Source: Pseudomonas arsenicoxydans (GTDB lineage: Bacteria > Pseudomonadota > Gammaproteobacteria > Pseudomonadales > Pseudomonadaceae). Taken from it: a stretch of 64,000 bases of DNA. The notes under the pieces are model-generated. The model did no database searches, was not told the origin of the DNA, and was given only the letters and a program-made list of their open reading frames with translations. This document shows positions 6,258 through 16,476 of this stretch, in pieces (positions within the stretch are counted from its first letter, which is position 1; the number at the start of each line of letters is the position of its first letter). Where the stretch lies: positions 234,325 to 298,324 of the forward strand of contig NZ_RCZE01000001.1 of the NCBI RefSeq assembly GCF_006438915.1. Reading direction: 5' to 3'. Both the position numbers and the translations under genes were made by a program.

Positions 6258-8669
6258 ATGAAACGCGTCCTGACCGTACTGGCCATGCTGATTGTCGTGC
6301 TCGTCATCGGCGTCGGCGGGTACGTGTACAGCAAGCAGCCGACGCGCCAGGGCCAGGTGGAGTTGCAACGCCTGCATGGTTCGGTGAGCGTGCGCTACGA
6401 CGAGCGCGGTGTACCGCATATTCGCGCAGAGAACGAAGCCGACCTCTACCGCACCCTCGGCTATGTCCAGGCCCAGGACCGCTTGTTCCAGATGGAAGCC
6501 ATGCGGCGCCTGGCCCGTGGTGAACTGGCAGAGATCCTCGGCCCGAAACTGATCGACACCGACAAACTGTTCCGCAGCCTGCGTATCCGCGAACGCGCTG
6601 ACAGTTACGTCGCCGCGCTGGATCGGCAGTCACCGGCGTGGAAGGCCCTGGAAGCCTATCTGGACGGCATCAATCAATATCAGGACACGCACGCTGCGCC
6701 TGTCGAGTTCGACGTGCTGGGCATCCACAAACGCCCGTTCACCGCGCAAGACAGCATCAGCGTCGCCGGTTACATGGCGTACAGCTTTGCCGCGGCGTTT
6801 CGCACCGAGCCGTTGCTGACTTTCGTGCGCGACCAATTGGGCGCCGACTACCTGAACATCTTCGACCTCGATTGGCAGCCCAAAGGCGTCCTGGCCCAAG
6901 GGCATTCCAAGCCTGCGCCAATCCTGTCCTCCAGCGACTGGAAAGACCTGAACGCCCTCGCCCGCTTGAGCGAACAGGCACTGGCCGACAACGGCCTGCC
7001 GCAATTCGAGGGCAGTAACGCCTGGGTGATTTCAGGCAACCGCACCAAAAGCGGCAAACCGCTGCTGGCCGGCGACCCGCATATTCGTTTTTCCGTGCCG
7101 GCAGTCTGGTACGAGGCGCAACTCTCGGCGCCGGGCTTTGAGCTGTACGGTCACCATCAAGCGTTGGTACCGTTTGCGTTTCTGGGCAACAACCTGGACT
7201 TCGGCTGGAGCCTGACCATGTTCCAGAACGACGACCTGGACTTGATCGCCGAGAAAACCAACCCGGACAACCCGAACCAGGTCTCGTATCGCGGCAAGTG
7301 GGTGGACATGGTCACCACGGAGCAGCAGATCGTCGTGAAGGGACAGGAAGCGGTCAAGCTGACGCTGCGTCAATCGCCCCACGGCCCGATCATCAACGAT
7401 GCACTCGGCACCGCGGCCGGCAAGACGCCGGTGGCGATGTGGTGGGCGTTCCTTGAAACGCCGAACCCGATTCTCGACGGTTTCTATCAGCTCAACCGCG
7501 CCGACACGCTGGCCAAGGCGCGCGCCGCTGCGGCCAAGGTTCAGGCACCGGGGTTGAACATCGTCTACGCCAACGCCAAGGGCGACATTGGCTGGTGGGC
7601 TTCGGCGCTGCTGCCCAAGCGCGCGGCCGGAGTGAAACCCGGTTTCATCCTCGACGGCAGCACCAATCAGCCGGACAAGGACGGTTTCTACCCGTTCAGC
7701 GCCAACCCGCAGGAAGAGAACCCGGCGCGCGGCTACATCGTCTCGGCCAACTTCCAGCCGCTGTCGCCGACCGGCATGGAGATTCCCGGTTACTACAACC
7801 TGGCCGATCGCGGTCAGCAGCTTAATCGCCAGCTCAGCGACAAAAACGTGAAGTGGGACATCGATGCCAGTCAGAAGCTGCAACTGGGCACCACCACCGC
7901 CTACGGTCCACGGTTGCTGGCGCCGTTGTTGCCGGTGCTGCGTGAAGGGGTAACTGATCCGGCCGAATTGAAACTGGTGGAGCAACTGGCGCAGTGGAAA
8001 GGTGATTACCCGCTCGATTCGACCAGCGCCACGCTGTTCAACCAGTTCCTGTTCAACCTCGCTGACGCGACGATGCACGATGAACTGGGCAATGATTTTT
8101 TCGAGACTTTGCTCTCGACCCGGGTGATCGATGCCGCGCTGCCGCGCCTCGCTGCCACGCCTGATTCACCGTGGTGGGACAACCGCAACACCCTCGGCAA
8201 GGAAACCCGCGCCGACACGGTCAAGGTGGCCTGGCAAGCGACCATCGCCCACCTCAAAACCACCCTCGGCGCGGATTCGGCGCAGTGGCAGTGGGGCGCG
8301 GCGCATACCCTGACCCATGGTCATCCACTGGGCGTGCAGAAGCCGCTGGATCGGGTCTTCAACGTCGGGCCGTTCGACGCACCCGGTACCCACGAAGTGC
8401 CGAACAACCTCTCGGCCAAAATCGGTCCGGCGCCCTGGCCGGTGACTTACGGCCCGTCGACGCGGCGTCTGGTGGACTTTGCCGACCCGGCCCACAGCCT
8501 GACCATCAACCCGGTCGGCCAGAGCGGCGTACCGTTCGACAGTCACTACGACGACCAGGCCGAGGCGTATGTCGAAGGGGTGTATTACGAAGCGCATTTC
8601 AACGACGAAGAAGTCACGGCCAATACGCGCAGTACGTTGAAGTTTTTGCCGGCGCGGGCTGCGCCTTAG
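6258..8669 (+). CDS. Penicillin acylase family protein (likely AHL acylase)
   Basis: An 803-residue exported Ntn-hydrolase. The ATG at 6258 has AAGGAG just upstream. An N-terminal signal or anchor (about residues 1-22) is followed by the alpha chain (RYDERGVPHIRAENEADLYR, YVQAQDRLFQMEA), a linker and the autocatalytic site FEGSNAW, where Ser253 would become the N-terminal nucleophile of the beta chain; GDPHIRFSVPAVWYEA and the late catalytic Asn region follow. In P. aeruginosa an acylase at the same position next to spuH (HacB, PA0305) hydrolyses long-chain acyl-homoserine lactones, so quorum-signal degradation is the best guess. Beta-lactams or other amides are alternatives. It probably acts in the periplasm. 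Confidence 0.88.
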   Translation: MKRVLTVLAMLIVVLVIGVGGYVYSKQPTRQGQVELQRLHGSVSVRYDERGVPHIRAENEADLYRTLGYVQAQDRLFQMEAMRRLARGELAEILGPKLIDTDKLFRSLRIRERADSYVAALDRQSPAWKALEAYLDGINQYQDTHAAPVEFDVLGIHKRPFTAQDSISVAGYMAYSFAAAFRTEPLLTFVRDQLGADYLNIFDLDWQPKGVLAQGHSKPAPILSSSDWKDLNALARLSEQALADNGLPQFEGSNAWVISGNRTKSGKPLLAGDPHIRFSVPAVWYEAQLSAPGFELYGHHQALVPFAFLGNNLDFGWSLTMFQNDDLDLIAEKTNPDNPNQVSYRGKWVDMVTTEQQIVVKGQEAVKLTLRQSPHGPIINDALGTAAGKTPVAMWWAFLETPNPILDGFYQLNRADTLAKARAAAAKVQAPGLNIVYANAKGDIGWWASALLPKRAAGVKPGFILDGSTNQPDKDGFYPFSANPQEENPARGYIVSANFQPLSPTGMEIPGYYNLADRGQQLNRQLSDKNVKWDIDASQKLQLGTTTAYGPRLLAPLLPVLREGVTDPAELKLVEQLAQWKGDYPLDSTSATLFNQFLFNLADATMHDELGNDFFETLLSTRVIDAALPRLAATPDSPWWDNRNTLGKETRADTVKVAWQATIAHLKTTLGADSAQWQWGAAHTLTHGHPLGVQKPLDRVFNVGPFDAPGTHEVPNNLSAKIGPAPWPVTYGPSTRRLVDFADPAHSLTINPVGQSGVPFDSHYDDQAEAYVEGVYYEAHFNDEEVTANTRSTLKFLPARAAP

Positions 8670-8800
8670 ATTTTTGCTGTCTGGACTGACGCCTTCGCGA
8701 GCAAGCCCGCTCCCACATTTGACCGAAGTGTCCGGACGGGCACGGTCAAATGTGGGAGCGGGCTTGCTCGCGAAGAGGCCCTGACAGACAGCAAAAAATC
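8669..8800. repeat. REPIN nested inside a bidirectional terminator stem
   Basis: Outer arms 8669-8683 and 8785-8800 (GATTTTTGCTGTCTG and its complement, one bulged base) enclose REPIN arms 8692-8719 and 8749-8776. The left arm begins within the acylase stop codon, and the right arm ends just before the stop of the GlxA-like gene. A/T tracts on the outer arms fit a terminator for both convergent genes. Confidence 0.85.
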
Positions 8801-8804
8801 CAGA

Positions 8805-9770
8805 TCAAACCATCGCAGAAAAATTCAGCCTGAACTGCTGTGGCGTTACCCCCAATCGGCGGTTGAACACGCTGCGCATGTGCTGGGCATCGCGAAATCC
8901 ACATTGGTAGGCCACGGTCTTGAGCGGCGAATGCGTGCTCTCCAGCAGCACACGCGCCGCATCCACCCTCGCCCGTTCGACGAACTCCGCCGGGGTGATT
9001 TTGGCTTCCTTGGCGAACACCCGGGAGAAATTGCGGGTGCTCATGTTGGCCGCGTTCGCCAGGTCCGCGATGGTCAGGTCGCCGGTGAGGTTGGCCAGCA
9101 CGTAAAGCTGAACCAGCGCCACGGCAGAGGTGGGCTCGGCGTGGGGCGTGAGGAACGGGCTGAACTGCGATTGCCCGCCTGAGCGCTGGGTGAACACCAC
9201 CAGACGCTTGGCCACGTTCAGCGCGACTTCCGGTCCGTGGTCCATGGCCAGCAGATACAACGACAAATCGATCCCCGCCGTGACCCCGGCCGAGGTGTAG
9301 AGCTCGCCGTCCTGCACGTACAAACGATCCGCCTCGACCTGGGTCGACGGGCACAACTGCGCCAGCGCGGCAGCGTCGCCCCAGTGGGTGGTCACGGTTC
9401 GCCCCTCGAGCAATCCGGCCCGGGCGAGGATGAAGGCGCCATTGCAGATCGAGCCAAAGCGTTGCGCCCGCGCGCAAGCACCTCGCAGCCAACTATCGAA
9501 TGCCGCACCGAACTCCATGAACGGCAACTGCGGTCCACCGGCTACCAGCAACAGGTCATGCGCCTCAAGCGCTTCGCTGAAATGCCGGTGAGCATTGAGC
9601 GACAGACCGTTGGAACACGGCATCATCCCGCGCTCGACGCCGATCACCTCCAACCGGTAGTGGTCTTGTGGTTCGAGGAAACGATTGGCTTCAGAGAACA
9701 CATCCATGGGACCGGTGACGTCCAGGGACTGAACGCCGGCGAAGACCACGATGGCGACGGTTTTACTCAT
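8805..9770 (-). CDS. GlxA-like transcription regulator (DJ-1/PfpI plus AraC HTH)
   Basis: A 321-residue regulator. Residues about 4-170 form a DJ-1/PfpI-like domain (FAGVQSLDVTGPMDVFSEA; elbow region GSICNGAFILARAGLLEGRTVTTHW with a Cys at the usual nucleophile place). Residues about 215-318 are an AraC-type double helix-turn-helix (LTIADLANAANMSTRNFSRVF and PLKTVAYQCGFRDAQHMRSVFNRRLGVTP). The family controls catabolism of small nitrogen compounds such as carnitine, arginine or glycine betaine. The target here is unknown; the divergent HD-domain gene at 10094 is the natural candidate. The ribosome site is weak. Confidence 0.9.
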   Translation of the reverse strand: MSKTVAIVVFAGVQSLDVTGPMDVFSEANRFLEPQDHYRLEVIGVERGMMPCSNGLSLNAHRHFSEALEAHDLLLVAGGPQLPFMEFGAAFDSWLRGACARAQRFGSICNGAFILARAGLLEGRTVTTHWGDAAALAQLCPSTQVEADRLYVQDGELYTSAGVTAGIDLSLYLLAMDHGPEVALNVAKRLVVFTQRSGGQSQFSPFLTPHAEPTSAVALVQLYVLANLTGDLTIADLANAANMSTRNFSRVFAKEAKITPAEFVERARVDAARVLLESTHSPLKTVAYQCGFRDAQHMRSVFNRRLGVTPQQFRLNFSAMV

Positions 9771-10093
9771 GGAAACAAACGCCCTCTAGTATCGAATTTG
9801 GCGCGGACCTGTGGCGAGGGGGCTTTTGTGGCGAGGGGGCTTGCCCCCGTTGGGCTGCGCAGCGGCCCCAAAAAGCTGGGAGCGCTACGCACTCCAACGG
9901 GGGCAAGCCCCCTCGCCACAAAAGCTCATTCACTGCCGTCAAACTTAGCCAATCCACGCACAACAAGCGAGGTTGGCGCGATATGCAGGTTCATTGGCAA
10001 GGATCGCAGCCATGGATCGATTGTCCGGTTTCAGGGGTCAGCACAGACTTTACCCATCAGCGCCGCCACGGCGTTCCCCACGAGGAAATCACC
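9771..10093. other. Divergent intergenic region with repeat
   Basis: The 323-bp gap between the GlxA-like regulator and the HD-domain gene. It holds the GGCGAGGG-type palindrome (9824-9923) and about 170 bp of ordinary sequence before the HD gene, with GAGGA just before its ATG. I see no convincing extra gene; a frame open from 9983 into the HD gene lacks a ribosome site at its start. Confidence 0.6.
9824..9923. repeat. GGCGAGGG-type palindrome in a divergent promoter region
   Basis: Two 30-bp perfect arms (9824-9853 and 9894-9923) containing GTGGCGAGGGGGCTTGCCCC, with a truncated extra copy of the arm start at 9810-9823. Unlike the other copies here, it lies upstream of both flanking genes. 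Confidence 0.9.
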
Positions 10094-10735
10094 ATGAGCA
10101 GCATCATTGCCGGTATCAAAATCCCCGACAGCGCCTTGGCCAAGACCACCACTGAATACATCCGCGACGTCGAATCCGACCTGCTGTACCACCACTCGCG
10201 CCGAGTTTTTTTGTTCGGCGCCTTGAGCGGCGAACGCAAGCAGCTGGCCTACAACCCGGAGCTGTTGTACGTCGGCGCAATGTTCCATGACCTCGGGCTG
10301 GTGGAAGGTCATCGCAGCGCTGACGAGCGTTTTGAAGTCGACAGCGCCAATGCGGCCAAGGCGTTCCTCAAGCCTTACGGGCTGAGCGATGACGATATCG
10401 AGCAGGTCTGGTTGTCGATTGCCTTGCACACCACACCAGGCGTGCCGCAACACCTGCGGCCGAACGTGGCGCTGGTGACCGCGGGCGTTGAAATGGATGT
10501 GCTGGGCATCGACTATGCAGCGTTTTCCACCGTGCAGCGCGAGGCAGTGGTGCATGCGCATCCACGCGGTGATGAGTTCAAGGAGTGCATCCTGTGTGCG
10601 TTCGCCAACGGCTTCAAGCACAAGCCGGACACGACGTTCGGCACGGTGAATGCGGATGTGCTGGTGGACAGTGAAGCGGGGTTCAAGCCGATGAACTTTG
10701 TCGAGATCATCCGCAAATCTCCCTGGGTGTCCTGA
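10094..10735 (+). CDS. HD-domain hydrolase
   Basis: A 213-residue cytosolic protein. The ATG at 10094 with upstream GAGGA is chosen; the upstream frame extension is not supported. Metal-binding HD-superfamily residues are visible: H in LLYHHSRRVF (about residue 33), the HD pair in YVGAMFHDLGLVEGH (about residues 62-63) and a later His in SIALHTTPG. The layout resembles cyanamide hydratase-like and small phosphohydrolase members. The substrate is unknown. It is divergent from a GlxA-type regulator, a hint that its expression follows a small nitrogen compound, and convergent with spuH. Confidence 0.8.
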   Translation: MSSIIAGIKIPDSALAKTTTEYIRDVESDLLYHHSRRVFLFGALSGERKQLAYNPELLYVGAMFHDLGLVEGHRSADERFEVDSANAAKAFLKPYGLSDDDIEQVWLSIALHTTPGVPQHLRPNVALVTAGVEMDVLGIDYAAFSTVQREAVVHAHPRGDEFKECILCAFANGFKHKPDTTFGTVNADVLVDSEAGFKPMNFVEIIRKSPWVS

Positions 10736-10742
10736 AACAAAA

Positions 10743-10832
10743 TGTGGGAGCGCGCTTGCTCGCGAAGGCGGTGTGTCAGTCGATAGATACATCAACAGAT
10801 ACACCGCCTTCGCGAGCAAGCCCGCTCCCACA
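10743..10832. repeat. REPIN palindrome, convergent junction
   Basis: Arms 10743-10774 and 10801-10832 complementary over 32 bp with one mismatch. It sits between the HD gene and spuH and may serve as their shared terminator hairpin. Confidence 0.92.
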
Positions 10833-10868
10833 TTGGATCTGGGTCGGCCACACGTTTGTGGCCAGCCC

Positions 10869-11759
10869 TTAAGCCGCTTCCGGCGCCGGGGCGCGACGTA
10901 CGTCCGGTTGTTTCCAGGAGTCGGCAGCGCCTTCTTCGATGGCTTGCTGAATCGCACGTTTGCGGCTTTCTTCGGCACGGCGGCTGAAGAACCAGACCAG
11001 GAAGGTCACGATCGACACCGCCAGCAGAATCAGGCTGGCCACGGCGTTGATCTCGGGCTTCACGCCCAGGCGCACCGCCGAGAACACTTCCATTGGCAGG
11101 GTCGTGGAACCCGGGCCCGACACGAAGCTCGCCAGCACCAGGTCATCCAGCGACAGGGCAAACGACATCATGCCGCCCGCCGCCAGCGATGGCGCGATCA
11201 TCGGGATGGTGATCAGGAAGAACACCTTCCACGGCCGGGCACCGAGGTCCATGGCCGCTTCTTCGATGGACAGGTCCAGCTCACGCAAGCGCGCCGACAC
11301 CACCACCGCCACATACGCCGCACAGAACGTCGTGTGCGCGATCCAGATGGTGATGATGCCGCGTTCCTGTGGCCAACCGATCATCTGCGCCATCGCCACG
11401 AACAGCAGCAACAGCGACAGACCGGTGATCACTTCGGGCATCACCAGCGGCGCGGTCACCAGGCCGCCGAACAGCGTGCGACCCTTGAAGTGGGTGATAC
11501 GGGTCAGCACGAAAGCTGCGAGCGTACCCAGCGCGACCGCGGCCACCGCCGTGTAGCAGGCGATTTCCAGCGAGCGCACCACCGAGCCCATCAGTTGGCT
11601 GTTGTCGAGCAGGCCGACGTACCACTTGATCGACCAGCCGCCCCACACCGTCACCAGTTTCGAGGCGTTGAACGAGTAGATCACCAGGATCAGCATCGGG
11701 GCGTAGATAAACAGCAAACCGAATACCAGCATCAGGCTGGAGAAACTGAAGCGCTTCAT
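10869..11759 (-). CDS. spuH: Polyamine ABC transporter permease SpuH
   Basis: A 296-residue inner-membrane permease of the PotC type, with six predicted membrane segments and the permease loop EEAAMDLGARPWKVFFLITIP (the EAA motif that contacts the ATPase) at about residues 165-185. The Ala- and Glu-rich C-terminal tail after about residue 265 is soluble. With SpuG it forms the channel for putrescine and spermidine uptake delivered by SpuD and SpuE. The start overlaps the stop of spuG by 4 bases (ATGA), typical of translational coupling. Last gene of the spu transport unit. Confidence 0.95.
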   Translation of the reverse strand: MKRFSFSSLMLVFGLLFIYAPMLILVIYSFNASKLVTVWGGWSIKWYVGLLDNSQLMGSVVRSLEIACYTAVAAVALGTLAAFVLTRITHFKGRTLFGGLVTAPLVMPEVITGLSLLLLFVAMAQMIGWPQERGIITIWIAHTTFCAAYVAVVVSARLRELDLSIEEAAMDLGARPWKVFFLITIPMIAPSLAAGGMMSFALSLDDLVLASFVSGPGSTTLPMEVFSAVRLGVKPEINAVASLILLAVSIVTFLVWFFSRRAEESRKRAIQQAIEEGAADSWKQPDVRRAPAPEAA

Positions 11760-12676
11760 TCTTTGCCCTCCATTTCTTTGGCCTGACTGCGGTTGAACAG
11801 GATGATCGGCACAATCAGGATCGCCAGCATCACCACCGCCAGGGCAGATGCCACCGGCCAGTCACGGTTGTTGAAGAACTCTTGCCACAGCACTTTACCG
11901 ATCATCAGGGTTTCCGGACCGCCGAGCAGTTCCGGGATCACGAACTCACCCACCACCGGGATGAACACCAGCATGCAGCCGGCGACGATGCCGTTTTTCG
12001 ACAGCGGAATGGTGATTTTCCAGAAGCTGTTGAAGGTGCTCGAACCGAGGTCCGAGGCGGCTTCCAGCAGGCTGTGATCGTGCTTCACCAGGTTGGCGTA
12101 GAGCGGCAGGATCATGAACGGCAGGTACGAATAAACAACACCGATGTACACCGCGAGGTTGGTGTTGAGGATCTGCAGCGGTTCGTTGATCCAGCCCATG
12201 CTCATCAGGAAACCGTTGAGCAGGCCGTTGTTGCTGAGGATGCCCATCCACGCATAGACGCGGATCAGGATCGCGGTCCACGTAGGCATCATGATCAGCA
12301 GCACCAGCACCGTTTGCATCTCTTTACGGGCCGTGGCGATGGCGTAGGCCATCGGGTAACCGATCAACAGGCAAAGGACGGTGCTGATCAGCGCCATCTT
12401 CAAAGAGCCGAGGTAAGCGGCGATGTACAACTCGTCGCCCGCCAGCATGGCGTAGTTGCCGAGGTTGAGCAGCACCTGCAGCTTCTGGTCTACAAAATTG
12501 TAGATTTCGGTGTACGGCGGAATGGCCACGTCGGCTTCGGCGAAGCTGATCTTCAGAACGATGAAGAACGGCAACATGAAGAACATGAACAGCCAGATGA
12601 ACGGAACCCCGATGACCAGCTGACGGCCACCGGGAATTATTCGATTGAGGCGGCGTTTGAATTTGCGCATGTTCAT
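11756..12676 (-). CDS. spuG: Polyamine ABC transporter permease SpuG
   Basis: A 306-residue inner-membrane permease of the PotB type: a basic N terminus (KFKRRLNRIIPGGRQLV), a first membrane segment at about residues 20-40, a large periplasmic loop with VAIPPYTEIYNFVD, and the EAA loop LLEAASDLGSSTFNSFWKITIP at about residues 203-224. Heterodimer partner of SpuH. It overlaps spuF by 4 bases at its start and spuH by 4 bases at its end, so the three are translated as a coupled set. Confidence 0.95.
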   Translation of the reverse strand: MNMRKFKRRLNRIIPGGRQLVIGVPFIWLFMFFMLPFFIVLKISFAEADVAIPPYTEIYNFVDQKLQVLLNLGNYAMLAGDELYIAAYLGSLKMALISTVLCLLIGYPMAYAIATARKEMQTVLVLLIMMPTWTAILIRVYAWMGILSNNGLLNGFLMSMGWINEPLQILNTNLAVYIGVVYSYLPFMILPLYANLVKHDHSLLEAASDLGSSTFNSFWKITIPLSKNGIVAGCMLVFIPVVGEFVIPELLGGPETLMIGKVLWQEFFNNRDWPVASALAVVMLAILIVPIILFNRSQAKEMEGKE

Positions 12677-13815
12677 GAGCGAAGTACCACGCCGCTGTCG
12701 TCTTCCCAGTACACGTAAACCTGGTCACCCCAGGTTGGGCGCTGGCCGCGGCGTTCGGCGTTGGCGACGAACGACTGGACGATCTTGCCGCTCGGCAGTT
12801 CAACGTAGAACACCGAGTGACCGCCGAGGTAGGCGATGTCGTGCACCTTGCCGCTGGACCAGTTGTATTCGCAGGTCGGCATGGTCGGCGTCACCAGCAG
12901 TTTTTCCGGACGGATCGCGTAGGTCACGGATTTGTCCTGCACCGAGGTGCTGATGCCGTGGCCCACATAGATCTGGCGGTCCAGGTCCTTGCAGGTGATG
13001 GTGGCGTGGCCTTCGGCGTCGTCGATCACTTCACCGTCGAAGATGTTGACGTTGCCGATGAATTCGCAGACCAGGCGACTGGTCGGGGTTTCGTAGATGT
13101 CGATCGGGCTGCCGATCTGGGCGATCCAGCCCAGGTGCATGATCGCGATGCGCTCGGCCATGGTCATGGCTTCTTCCTGGTCGTGGGTCACCATGACGCA
13201 GGTTACGCCGACGCGCTCGATGATCTCGACCAGCTCCAGCTGCATTTGCGAACGCAGCTTTTTATCCAGTGCACCCATGGGTTCGTCGAGCAGTAGCAGC
13301 TTCGGTCGTTTGGCCAGGGAACGCGCCAGGGCCACACGCTGACGTTGGCCACCGGACAACTGATGCGGCTTGCGCTTGGCGTACTGCGTCATCTGAACCA
13401 GCTTGAGCATGTCGGCTACGCGCGCATCGACTTCAGCGGCGGGAATCTTGTCCTGCTTGAGGCCGAAGGCGATGTTCTGCGCCACGGTCATGTGCGGGAA
13501 CAAGGCGTACGACTGGAACATCATGTTGATCGGTCGCTCGTACGGCGGCATCTCGGTGATGTCGACGCCGTCGAGGTAAATGCGCCCCTCCGTGGGCCGT
13601 TCGAAGCCTGCGAGCATGCGCAGCAAGGTGGATTTGCCCGATCCCGAACCGCCGAGCAGGGCGAAAATCTCGCCTTTCTTGATTTCCAGGGACACATCGT
13701 CCACGGCAATCGTCTCGTCGAACTTCTTCGTGACCCGGTCGATTTTGACCAACACCTGTTTAGGTGACTGGTCGCCCTCGAGGGCTTTCTTATAGGCGCC
13801 GGAGGCAACTGCCAT
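12673..13815 (-). CDS. spuF: Polyamine ABC transporter ATPase SpuF
   Basis: A 380-residue ATPase of the PotA type that powers SpuGH. Walker A GGSGSGKST (about residue 56), Q-loop FQSYALFPHM, signature LSGGQRQR, Walker B LLLLDEPMGALD and the switch His in VTHDQEEAM are intact. The C-terminal about 130 residues form the TOBE regulatory domain typical of PotA and MalK. The ATG at 13815 has GGAG upstream. It is separated from spuE by 73 bases. Confidence 0.95.
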   Translation of the reverse strand: MAVASGAYKKALEGDQSPKQVLVKIDRVTKKFDETIAVDDVSLEIKKGEIFALLGGSGSGKSTLLRMLAGFERPTEGRIYLDGVDITEMPPYERPINMMFQSYALFPHMTVAQNIAFGLKQDKIPAAEVDARVADMLKLVQMTQYAKRKPHQLSGGQRQRVALARSLAKRPKLLLLDEPMGALDKKLRSQMQLELVEIIERVGVTCVMVTHDQEEAMTMAERIAIMHLGWIAQIGSPIDIYETPTSRLVCEFIGNVNIFDGEVIDDAEGHATITCKDLDRQIYVGHGISTSVQDKSVTYAIRPEKLLVTPTMPTCEYNWSSGKVHDIAYLGGHSVFYVELPSGKIVQSFVANAERRGQRPTWGDQVYVYWEDDSGVVLRS

Positions 13816-13888
13816 TTACGAAACTCCCAGAAAAAAAGAGTGCAGTTCGCTCAAGGTGAGCCAACCTTGGATAGTTTGAGCCTTGAAG

Positions 13889-15028
<1,140 letters not shown>

Positions 15029-15121
15029 TTACATGACAGCCATGGCTGCCCGGCAACAAAACCGGCGCGCAACTTACCCTCGAAAAACCGTTCCAGCAAA
15101 ACTTTCTGTCATTTATTTATA

Positions 15122-15156
15122 CCTGTTGCCGTCATCACGTGGATGACGACAACAGG
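15122..15156 (-). promoter_or_regulatory. Strong hairpin between spuD and spuE
   Basis: CCTGTTG-x-CGTCATC paired with GATGACG-x-CAACAGG: two 7-bp helices separated by one mismatch, with a 5-nt loop. It lies just after the spuD stop on the minus strand and is not followed by a T-tract. Likely a 3'-end stabilising or attenuating hairpin that sets spuD above the downstream genes. Confidence 0.55.
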
Positions 15157-15175
15157 GGGGTTGCCTCAAACCGGC

Positions 15176-16327
<1,152 letters not shown>

Positions 16328-16476
16328 TCAGCGACCGAACCCGGGCAACTGGAACCGCGGCTAGTCTGGCAATATCCACACGGGTCTTTCAAGGAAAGGC
16401 CTTTCTTTCTAACGCCTCTGAGCGAAAGTAGCTGTTTTGATACAAACCCTAACAACTTCCGCCCAGAGCCTAGCAC

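Noticed and set aside
7032-8078. 348-codon minus-strand frame inside the acylase gene
   Set aside because: Antisense to a well-conserved gene; Arg/His/Val-rich translation typical of shadow frames.
9983-10093. N-terminal extension of the HD protein
   Set aside because: No ribosome site at 9983; GAGGA precedes ATG 10094, which opens a normal family start.
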